NCBI GenBank assembly: GCA_030612585.1
Contig: JAUWNP010000029.1
Coordinates: 1-34,010 of the forward strand
Origin: Anaerolineae bacterium
GTDB lineage: Bacteria; Chloroflexota; Anaerolineae; B4-G1
DNA: 34,010 nucleotides
Direction of reading: 5' to 3'
Part shown: piece after piece, positions 16,829 through 23,157 of the stretch
Position numbering within the stretch: the first letter of the stretch is position 1
Layout of the letters: each line of letters starts with the position of its first letter
The notes under the pieces: model-generated
What the model saw: the letters and a program-made list of their open reading frames with translations, nothing else
The model's database searches: none
What the model was told of the DNA's origin: nothing
Made by a program: the position numbers and the translations under genes

Positions 16829-17233
16829 GTGTACTTAGAGATCCACGCGGAAAAATGCACCGGGTGTCGCATCTGCGAGAATTTCTGCTCCTTCCACCAC
16901 GAGGGAGCAGTATGGCCGGGACGGGCGCGCATCACCATCGTGGCCCAGAGCGACGAAGGCCCCTTTGCCCCCACCGTCTGCCGCCAGTGCGAGGACGCGC
17001 CTTGCGCTGCCGTTTGCCCGGCGGGAGCGATCACCCTCAACGAGCACACCGGGGCCTGGGTGGTGGATGTGGAGGAATGTATCGGCTGCGGCGACTGCGT
17101 GGAGGCGTGCCCCTACGAGACGATTTTCCTTGACGAGGAACGCGGTGTGTCCCTCAAGTGCGACCTGTGCGGCGGGGAGCCGGAGTGCGCGGCGATGTGT
17201 CCGAGCGGGGCGATACAGGTGGCGGAGGGATGA
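16829..17233 (+). CDS. Four-cluster ferredoxin, AorA/HycB-like electron-transfer subunit
   Basis: A 134-residue polyferredoxin of the DMSOR/hydrogenase electron-transfer subunit type. Four [4Fe-4S] cysteine groups are visible in order: CTGCRICENFC, CRQCEDAPCAAVCP, CIGCGDCVEACP and CDLCGGEPECAAMCP. Translation starts at GTG 16829, with GCGGAGG about six bases upstream. No signal sequence, so cytoplasmic. Known tungsten AOR complexes pair the catalytic subunit with a small four-cluster protein, so this most likely takes electrons from AOR-1, and possibly AOR-2, and may form a filament-like wire. It is 19 bases downstream of the hydantoinase gene. Its 3' end overlaps a convergent small gene by 80 bases. 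Confidence 0.9.
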   Translation: MYLEIHAEKCTGCRICENFCSFHHEGAVWPGRARITIVAQSDEGPFAPTVCRQCEDAPCAAVCPAGAITLNEHTGAWVVDVEECIGCGDCVEACPYETIFLDEERGVSLKCDLCGGEPECAAMCPSGAIQVAEG

Positions 17234-17516
17234 CGTCATCCCAGCCTCCCCATTCGCCGACTCCAAGCGGTTCGGTCAGAGCACTTGCCAGTTCAGGAAC
17301 CGCCAGCACCTCAGCCGTGGCCTGCCAGCGGGAAATGAGGTTCTCGGCGATGTGCCAGTCGTGCTGGCGCAGGGCCTGCCCCAGCGCCAGGAACAACTCG
17401 GCAAAGAACTGGGCACGCTGTTCAACGGCGAGCGACCGCAGCCAAGGGAAAGCGCGCTCAGCCTCGACACCGGCTGGCGAGATCCGCTGAGACAATGAAT
17501 GAGCCACCTGTGGCAT
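17154..17516 (-). CDS. Small conserved-looking protein, function unknown
   Basis: A 120-residue protein on the opposite strand, starting at ATG 17516 behind an excellent GGAGG ribosome binding site (17519-17526). Its first about 95 residues look like a real helical protein (EAERAFPWLRSLAVEQRAQFF..., then W-x-ATAEVLAVPELASAL), a composition seen in small Chloroflexota proteins that sometimes sit beside toxin-like genes. The last about 25 residues are Pro/Arg/Ser-rich and are simply the antisense of the ferredoxin 3' end. The native stop has probably been lost and the frame runs on. I do not assign a function. No toxin partner is adjacent. Confidence 0.6.
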   Translation of the reverse strand: MPQVAHSLSQRISPAGVEAERAFPWLRSLAVEQRAQFFAELFLALGQALRQHDWHIAENLISRWQATAEVLAVPELASALTEPLGVGEWGGWDDVIPPPPVSPRSDTSPRTPAPRRTGRT

Positions 17517-17532
17517 AGTTACCTCCGATATT

Positions 17533-17561
17533 GTTGTATCATACGCAGGGTAGTTTGACAA
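17533..17561 (-). promoter_or_regulatory. Possible promoter of the small minus-strand gene
   Basis: TTGTCA (17561-17556), a 17-base spacer and TACAAC (17538-17533) lie just upstream of the small gene starting at 17516. Each hexamer is a moderate match, so this is a weak call supported mainly by position. Confidence 0.35.
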
Positions 17562-17580
17562 CTGCACAGGCAGACATAAG

Positions 17581-17624
17581 ACGTGAAACGTATTGCGTGA
17601 ACGGAACACGCACCGCGCAACACG
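17581..17624 (+). repeat. Period-7 array before AOR-2
   Basis: Imperfect heptamers: ACGTGAA, ACGTATT, GCGTGA(A), ACGGAAC, ACGCACC, GCGCAAC. One unit is a base short. It sits in the spacer between the small minus-strand gene and AOR-2. Confidence 0.6.
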
Positions 17625-17676
17625 ATCATCGTCATACAGCGACCCAACGACACAATAGAGGATCTGGAGCAGACAA

Positions 17677-19581
17677 ATGTTCCCTTACAAAGGTTACACC
17701 GGCAAATGGCTATACGCAAACCTGACCACAGGCCAGATTGAGCCCCGCGAGTACGACCCCACGCTGGCCGAGGAATACCTGGGGGGCAACGGCTTCGGCA
17801 CCCGCTTGTTGTGGGAGCAGGTCGGGCCGGAGGTGGCCCCGCTGGCTCCCGAGAGCCTCCTGGTCTTCGCTACCGGCCCCCTGTGTGGCACGCTGGTACC
17901 TAACGGCAGCCGGATGGAGGTGATCGCCAAGTCACCCCTCACTGGCATCTACGGCGACGCCAACGCCGGCGGCTTCTTTGGCCCCGAACTCAAGTTCGCC
18001 GGATGGGACGCTATCGTCATCACCGGGCAGGCTCCCCGCCCGGTCTACCTGGCCATCGCCGGCGAGCGGGCGGAACTGCGCGACGCCGGTGACCTGTGGG
18101 GGCTCACCACCTCACAGACGGAGGCTGCCATCCGCCGGGCCTGGGGCGATCCGCAGGTCAAGACGGCCACCATCGGCCCGGCCGGTGAGAACCTGGTGCG
18201 CTTCGCCGGCATCCAGGTCACTCCCCAGCGCTCGGCTGCCCGCTGCGGGTTGGGCGCGGTGATGGGAAGCAAGCAGTTCAAAGCCATCGCTGTGCGGGGC
18301 CACGGCCCCATCCACGTGGCTGACCCAGCCCGCTTCCACGACCTGGCCGTTGACTTCCACCGCCGCCTCCGCGCCAACCCGGTCTACCCTCCCGTCTCCG
18401 CTCATGGCACCCCCGGCATCGTCACGATGATGGATGCCCTGGGCCGCTTCCCCACTCGTAACTTCCAGATGGGCTCCTTCCCCCAGGTGGACGAGATCGG
18501 CGCCGAGGCACTGGAAGCGCGTGCCTTCGTCCGCCACCTGGCCTGCTTTGGCTGCCCCATCCATTGCGACAAACTCTATCGCCTTCCCGACGGCCCCTAC
18601 GCCGGCATAGCCCTGGGCAGCCTCGAGTACGAGACGCTGAACTCGATGGGAGCCTGTGTCTGGAACGCCGACCTGGACAGCATCCTGGCCGCCAACCGTC
18701 TCTGCGACAACCTGGGGCTGGACACCATCTCGGCCGGGCGAGCCATCAGTTTTGCCATGGAGTTGTGGGAGAAGGAGATCCTTAACCTGGACGACACAGG
18801 CGGGCTGGCCCTGCGCTGGGGCGATGTAGACCTGGTGTTGCGGCTGTTGGGGATGATCGCCCGGCGGGAGGGGTTCGGCGACCTGCTGGCGGAGGGTGTG
18901 CGCCGAATGGCTCAGACCATCGGGAGGGGAGCGGAGGAGTACGCTATGCACGTCAAGGGGATGGAAATCCCCGCCCAGGATGGCCGCGCCCAGAAGTCAA
19001 TGGGGCTGGCCCACGCCACCTCCAGCCGGGGGGCCGACCACCTCAAGGCCTTCCCCACCATTGACGAGACCGGCTACCCAGATGAGGCCCGCCGCCGCTA
19101 CGGAGAGGAGTACCTCCCAGAGATGGCCCAGCCGCTGGCCACGAAGTATAAGCCAATGTTGGTCAAGGATGGTGAGGACTTCGGCGCAATCGTCGACTCG
19201 GTGGGGGTCTGCAAATCCGGCGGCACCTTCGTCTTCGCCGAATTCTACTGGCCCGACATAGCCGCCGCGCTGGAGGCAGCCACGGGGATGGAGATGCCCG
19301 TCGAGCGTTTGCATCGCATCGGCGAGCGCATCTACAACCTGCAGCGTTGCTACAACGTCCGGCACGGCATCACCCGCGCCGACGACCGCCTTCCCCGCCG
19401 CTTCACCGACGAGCCCTCACCCTCCGGCAACGCCCAGGGACAGGTCATTGACCTGGAACCAATGCTGGACGAGTACTACCGCCTGCGCGGCTGGGACCCA
19501 GAGACCGGCTGGCCCACATCGGAGAAACTGCGCCAACTGGGGCTGGAAGAGGCTGTCGAGCGATTGGAGATTGGGGATTAG
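17677..19581 (+). CDS. Aldehyde:ferredoxin oxidoreductase paralogue (AOR-2)
   Basis: A second, full-length (634-residue) AOR-family tungsten/molybdenum oxidoreductase. It starts MFPYKGYTGKWLYANLTTG, the common AOR N-terminus, which AOR-1 lacks in part. Visible blocks: LGGNGFGTRLLW, TGIYGDANAGGFFG, GLGAVMGSKQFKAIAVRG, [4Fe-4S] ligands C290-x2-C293-x3-C297 (CFGCPIHC) and C512 (VGVCKSG), and cofactor segments EYETLNSMGA and DNLGLDTIS. It is clearly diverged from AOR-1, so the two probably act on different aldehydes or at different steps. A GGAG lies upstream of ATG 17677. The C-terminal RLEIGD is encoded by the period-7 array at 19561-19602. No AOR maturation genes are seen nearby. Confidence 0.93.
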   Translation: MFPYKGYTGKWLYANLTTGQIEPREYDPTLAEEYLGGNGFGTRLLWEQVGPEVAPLAPESLLVFATGPLCGTLVPNGSRMEVIAKSPLTGIYGDANAGGFFGPELKFAGWDAIVITGQAPRPVYLAIAGERAELRDAGDLWGLTTSQTEAAIRRAWGDPQVKTATIGPAGENLVRFAGIQVTPQRSAARCGLGAVMGSKQFKAIAVRGHGPIHVADPARFHDLAVDFHRRLRANPVYPPVSAHGTPGIVTMMDALGRFPTRNFQMGSFPQVDEIGAEALEARAFVRHLACFGCPIHCDKLYRLPDGPYAGIALGSLEYETLNSMGACVWNADLDSILAANRLCDNLGLDTISAGRAISFAMELWEKEILNLDDTGGLALRWGDVDLVLRLLGMIARREGFGDLLAEGVRRMAQTIGRGAEEYAMHVKGMEIPAQDGRAQKSMGLAHATSSRGADHLKAFPTIDETGYPDEARRRYGEEYLPEMAQPLATKYKPMLVKDGEDFGAIVDSVGVCKSGGTFVFAEFYWPDIAAALEAATGMEMPVERLHRIGERIYNLQRCYNVRHGITRADDRLPRRFTDEPSPSGNAQGQVIDLEPMLDEYYRLRGWDPETGWPTSEKLRQLGLEEAVERLEIGD

Positions 19582-19602
19582 AGATTGGAGATTAGATACT
19601 AG
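19561..19602 (+). repeat. Period-7 array spanning the AOR-2 stop
   Basis: Six heptamers in register: CGATTGG, AGATTGG, GGATTAG, AGATTGG, AGATTAG, ATACTAG. The AOR-2 stop codon lies inside the third unit, so the array supplies the C-terminal residues and then the spacer before the next gene. Confidence 0.85.
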
Positions 19603-19621
19603 GGAGCAGGAGGGACCAGCG

Positions 19622-20965
19622 ATGTCCGTTACATTGGTTCTTGGTCAGATGCTCTGGGCCGACACGAGACAATCGCCGCAAGCGGGCTGGGGCGTGGCTG
19701 TGGAAGGCAACCACGTGGCTGCCATAGGCCCCCACGCCGACCTGCGCACCCGCTTCCCCGCCGCCGCCGTCGTGGAGGCCACCGACTGCGTCATCACGCC
19801 CGCTTTCGTCAACGCCCACCACCACATGTACGGCGTGCTGGCCCATGGCATCCCTACCCCCCCCATCCCCCCCCTGAGAGGGAGGGGGACAGAGGGGGGG
19901 GGTTGGCCCTTCCTGGAGGATTTCTGGTGGCCTCGGGTCGAGGACAGGCTGACACACGACCTCATCGCCGCCGCCACCGACTGGGCCTGTCTGGAGATGG
20001 TCCGCTCAGGTGTCACCACCTTTTACGACTGCCTGGAGGCCCCCCACGCCCTCCCCGGTGCGCTGGAGGTGGAGGCCAGGGTGGTGCGCCGCCGGGGGCT
20101 GCGTGGGGTGCTCTCCTTCGAAGCGACCGAACGGGTGAGCGCGGAGAATGGCGAGTTGGGCCTGCGCGAGAATGCCGACTTCATAGACAGTTGCCGGGTG
20201 CGGGGTGATTTGGTCTCCGGGATGATGTGCTTCCATACCACCTTCACCTGTTCCGCTGGCTTCATCCGCCGGGCCTTCGATCTGGCTAACGAACACGGCG
20301 CGAAGGCGCATATGCATCTTTCCGAGGGAACCTACGAGCCGGAGTATTGCCTGTCTCACTTCGGCGTGCGCCCCGTGGTCTACTACGACCGGTTGGGCGT
20401 CTTGGGCGAGGGTGTGTTGGCCTCCCAGTGTGTGCAGGTGGACGCCCAGGAGATCGCTGTCCTGGCCCAGCGTGGGGTGCACGTCTCCCACCAACCGCTC
20501 TCCAACTGCGAGGTGGGTGGCGGCTTCGCCCCGGTGCCGGAGATGCTGGAGGCCGGGGTCAACGTCGCCCTGGGCAGCGACGGCTACGTCAACAACTTCT
20601 TCGCGGTGATGCGGGCGGCGGCGCTCATGCCCAAAGCCCGACTGCGCGACCCCGGCGCGATGCCCGCTGACGCCGTCTGGACAATGGCGACGCAGAACGG
20701 CGCACGGGCGTTGGGTTTTGACGACCTGGGCACATTGGCCATCGGTCACCAGGCCGACCTGTTGCTGGTCGCCGCCGATCTGCCCACACCTCTGGCCCCC
20801 CATAACCTGGCCGACCAGTTGCTCCTCTGGCGCAATCCTCGGCACCTGCGCGGCGTGATGTGCGCCGGACAGTGGCTGTTGCGCGATGGGCAAGTCGTCG
20901 GCGTGGACGAAGAGGCAGTGCAAGCGCGAGTGGTCGAAGCAGCGGCCCGTCTCTGGCAGACGTAG
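19622..20965 (+). CDS. SsnA-like amidohydrolase with insert and altered His motif
   Basis: A 447-residue amidohydrolase close to SsnA/chlorohydrolase-type deaminases. ATG 19622 follows CAGGAGGGA; the longer frame upstream is spurious. Metal residues: NAHHHMY (His66, His68), HMHLSEG (His232) and LGSDG (Asp320). Where relatives, including the other amidohydrolase in this window, have A-H-C-[IV]-H, this protein reads ASQCVQVD (residues 267-274): both histidines are Gln. Residues 79-95 (TPPIPPLRGRGTEGGGW) are an insert encoded by C- and G-tracts at 19856-19906, between GIP and FLEDFWW, which are normally close. SsnA proteins occur in anaerobic purine-catabolic clusters, which fits the setting. 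Activity may be altered or lost. Confidence 0.82.
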   Translation: MSVTLVLGQMLWADTRQSPQAGWGVAVEGNHVAAIGPHADLRTRFPAAAVVEATDCVITPAFVNAHHHMYGVLAHGIPTPPIPPLRGRGTEGGGWPFLEDFWWPRVEDRLTHDLIAAATDWACLEMVRSGVTTFYDCLEAPHALPGALEVEARVVRRRGLRGVLSFEATERVSAENGELGLRENADFIDSCRVRGDLVSGMMCFHTTFTCSAGFIRRAFDLANEHGAKAHMHLSEGTYEPEYCLSHFGVRPVVYYDRLGVLGEGVLASQCVQVDAQEIAVLAQRGVHVSHQPLSNCEVGGGFAPVPEMLEAGVNVALGSDGYVNNFFAVMRAAALMPKARLRDPGAMPADAVWTMATQNGARALGFDDLGTLAIGHQADLLLVAADLPTPLAPHNLADQLLLWRNPRHLRGVMCAGQWLLRDGQVVGVDEEAVQARVVEAAARLWQT

Positions 20966-20982
20966 TTTCAACGACGAGACGA

Positions 20983-21017
20983 GACACGCAATACATAACA
21001 CGTGGTGCGTGTTCCGT
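20983..21017 (+). repeat. Period-7 array after SsnA-like gene
   Basis: Five heptamers: GACACGC, AATACAT, AACACGT, GGTGCGT, GTTCCGT. They fill the spacer before the four-helix-bundle gene. Confidence 0.55.
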
Positions 21018-21030
21018 GATGGAGTGTCAA

Positions 21031-21498
21031 ATGACGTATGAAGAGTGGCTAGCTTCTGTGCCGTCGGAACTGACCGACGACCCACTGTGACGGATGGAGG
21101 TCTTTCGGCTCGCTGCTTTCGCTAGTGACCTGGCGTGGCATGACGTGTCCAGATTGGCCCGTGATAAGCGCACTTTGAGCCTGGCTGACCAACTGTATCG
21201 GGCTATCGGCTCTGTCAGTGCTAACATCGCCGAAGGTTATAGCCGCCAATCTGGTAAGGATCAGGACCGATTCTACGAGTACTCTCTGGGCTCCGCCCGT
21301 GAGGCCCGTGCCTGGTATTATCAAGGACGTTACGTCCTGTCAGAAGCCGTTGCCATGCATCGCATCAAGCTGCTGACCAGAGTCATACGCCTGCTACTCA
21401 CCATCATCCCCGCCGAACGCGGCTACAAGATGGCAGAGGAACAAGCCTCCTACGACGCGAGTACGACAGGTTTGCTCAACAACCCTCCTATGCCATGA
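21031..21498 (+). pseudogene. Four-helix-bundle (23S IVS-type) protein gene with in-frame TGA
   Basis: A gene for a small four-helix-bundle protein of the S23/IVS family; function unknown, found as oligomers. ATG 21031 opens a frame beginning MTYEEWLASVPSEL, then DDPL and TGA at 21088-21090, then in the same frame R-MEVFRLAAFASDLAWHDV and on to 21498. As I recall them, relatives read DxLWRMExxRLAxF, so the TGA stands where Trp (TGG) is expected: a one-base nonsense change. Typical motifs follow: LADQLYRAIGSVSANIAEGYSR, FYEYSLGSAREARAWY. Translation could restart at ATG 21094 (134 residues), but no good ribosome binding site precedes it. Read-through is an alternative. It sits between two period-7 arrays. 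Confidence 0.75.
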
Positions 21499-21502
21499 GC
21501 AC

Positions 21503-21530
21503 ACGCACCACGCAACACGCAACACGTGAA
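21503..21530 (+). repeat. Period-7 array before PreA-like gene
   Basis: Four clean heptamers: ACGCACC, ACGCAAC, ACGCAAC, ACGTGAA. They lie between the four-helix-bundle gene and the PreA-like gene. Confidence 0.8.
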
Positions 21531-21542
21531 GGATGGGAACCG

Positions 21543-22616
21543 ATGAGTGACCTGCATGTTGATCTATGTGGAAAGCACCTGAGAAACCCCCTCATCCTGG
21601 CCTCCGGCCCGCTCTCCTGGAACGCAGAGGCCATTCGGGCGGCCTTCGCTGCAGGGGCGGCAGCGGTGGGCACCAAGACCATCCGCCCTGAGCCCACAGT
21701 CAACCCCGTGCCCCACATCGCCACGGCGGGGCGGGGGAGCCTACTCAACACCGAGGGCTGGTCTGATCTATCGGCGGAACAGTGGATCGAGCAAGAATTA
21801 CCTTCGCTAGCCGGCCAAGAGGGGGTACTCATCGCCAGCACCGGCCACACCCCCGCCGAGGTGGCGCAACTGGCCGGGCCGCTGGCGGAGGCAGGGGCCG
21901 ATATGCTGGAACTGGTCTCCTACCGGCCGGAGGATACCGCGCCGATGGTGGCGGTGGCGAAGCGGGTCACCACCATCCCTGTGCTGGTCAAGGTCAGCGC
22001 CAACTGGCCCGACATGACGGATGTGGTGGGGCAAGCTTTGCAGGCCGGGGCCGACGGGCTCACGGCCATTGATTCCATCGGCCCGACGCTGCGGGTTGAC
22101 GTGGAGACAGGGCGGCCGCTGTTGGGCTCCTTTGCCTGGCTCTCCGGTCAGGCCATTCTCCCTATCGCTCTGCGCGCTGTGGCCGAAATCTGTCTGCGCC
22201 AGGACGTGCCGGTGGTGGGCACCGGCGGGGTAGGACGAGCGGAGGACGTAGTGGAGATGGTGATGGCCGGTGCAACGGCAGTGGGCGTCCACACCGCGCC
22301 GCTGCTCCGGGGGCTGGACTGGTTTGGCAAGACGCTGGCCCGGCTGGAGCACTGGCTGGAGGAACACGGCTATGCTGGCCTGGACGACCTGCACGGCCTG
22401 GCCTTACCCTACCTGCGGGAGCCTGCATCTCACACCCCGCTAGCCTTCGCCTTCGACGCGGAGACGTGCACCCAGTGCGGCCGGTGTGTCACAGTGTGCG
22501 CCTACGGAGCCCGCACTCTTACACCTCGAGGAGACATGCTGCTGGAACAGAGTCTATGTCGCTCGTGCGGTCTGTGTGCCACGGTCTGCCCGACGGGAGC
22601 ACTGCGCAGCCGATAA
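21543..22616 (+). CDS. PreA/dihydroorotate-dehydrogenase-like flavoprotein with C-terminal ferredoxin domain
   Basis: A 357-residue FMN TIM-barrel protein fused to two [4Fe-4S] motifs, the layout of the catalytic subunit of bacterial dihydropyrimidine dehydrogenase (PreA). That enzyme reduces or oxidises the 5,6 bond of uracil/thymine-type rings. Seen: NPLILASGPLSWNAEAIRAA at the N-terminus, KVSANWPDMTDVV and DGLTAIDSIGP (FMN/substrate loop), GTGGVGRAEDVVEMVMAGATAVGV (phosphate-binding end), then CTQCGRCVTVC and CRSCGLCATVCPTG. No PreT-like FAD partner is adjacent, so its electron source is probably ferredoxin. ATG 21543 is chosen because GGATGGG precedes it and the N-terminus matches the family; the longer frame from 21495 starts in repeat sequence. 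It could instead act on another cyclic imide. Confidence 0.85.
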   Translation: MSDLHVDLCGKHLRNPLILASGPLSWNAEAIRAAFAAGAAAVGTKTIRPEPTVNPVPHIATAGRGSLLNTEGWSDLSAEQWIEQELPSLAGQEGVLIASTGHTPAEVAQLAGPLAEAGADMLELVSYRPEDTAPMVAVAKRVTTIPVLVKVSANWPDMTDVVGQALQAGADGLTAIDSIGPTLRVDVETGRPLLGSFAWLSGQAILPIALRAVAEICLRQDVPVVGTGGVGRAEDVVEMVMAGATAVGVHTAPLLRGLDWFGKTLARLEHWLEEHGYAGLDDLHGLALPYLREPASHTPLAFAFDAETCTQCGRCVTVCAYGARTLTPRGDMLLEQSLCRSCGLCATVCPTGALRSR

Positions 22617-22619
22617 TAT

Positions 22620-22895
22620 CGCTGCCCGGTGTCGTAAACAAACGCATAACGCCATGCCCCCGCCTTTGCCACTCCCACCGGCAACATACCTTGAGCCCCA
22701 CTTCCAACTCCACCAGCGCCTGCTCAAAGCGGGACTTGGCGCTTTCGGCGCTCATGCGTGCCTCCCGGCGCAGCCGGATTATGTCCAACGGCCCGTGTTC
22801 CAGCAGCGCCTCGTAGATCGCCTTGGCCTCGGCGGTCAGCCGGCCGCCGGCATATTCCTGGAAGTAATCATCAAGGGAATCGTGATTCTCCGAAA
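22620..22895 (-). pseudogene. Truncated, frameshifted copy of the AlkZ-related gene
   Basis: The minus strand encodes DSLDDYFQEYAGG, then TAEAKAIYEALLEHGPLD, then ARMSAESAKSRFEQALVELEVGLKV, nearly identical to part of the intact AlkZ-like gene at 30761-31666. A second frame then gives LPVGVAKAGAWRYAFVYD, the next segment of the same protein, so there is one frameshift near 22685. The 5' and 3' thirds are missing. DNA similarity to about 31041-31297 is obvious by eye. It is a dead partial duplicate immediately downstream of the PreA-like gene on the other strand. Confidence 0.85.
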
Positions 22896-23117
22896 CCTCA
22901 GACCATAGGTCCAGGGCACATCCCCCATTACTTTCCCCCCAGTTGCTGCAAGGACTGGCTTGTCCATGAGGCGGTTCATCCTCATAGATTGGACGACGAG
23001 CACCTTGGAGTGCGAGAGTACGATATATGATGGACAACCCCGGAAGATTTTTTGTGCGCAAATACAACTGCCACAAGACTGCCACGTAACGCTAACAGCG
23101 CACGTCGCGATCCGTGC

Positions 23118-23139
23118 TATACTGTTCCTACAATTGTAG
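23118..23139 (+). promoter_or_regulatory. Extended -10 promoter and 12-bp palindrome upstream of hybrid kinase
   Basis: TGC followed by TATACT (23118-23123) forms an extended -10; no good -35 is visible. CTACAATTGTAG (23128-23139), a perfect 12-base palindrome, begins four bases later, about where transcription would start. This could be an operator. Both calls rest on sequence match alone. Confidence 0.4.
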
Positions 23140-23157
23140 AGAGGACTGGCAAAACCG

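Noticed and set aside
19448..19621. Upstream extension of the SsnA-like amidohydrolase
   Set aside because: It overlaps the end of AOR-2 out of frame and the period-7 array; ATG 19622 has AGGAGG.
19868..19885. CTGAGAGG resembling part of a thi-box
   Set aside because: It lies inside the C/G-tract insert of a coding sequence and lacks the rest of the motif.
21031..21090. In-frame TGA taken as evidence of UGA recoding
   Set aside because: Other genes in the window use TGA as a normal stop, and no selenocysteine context was seen.
16787..21530. Period-7 arrays considered as a CRISPR-like array
   Set aside because: The units are 7 bases long and directly adjacent, without spacers, and no cas genes are present.
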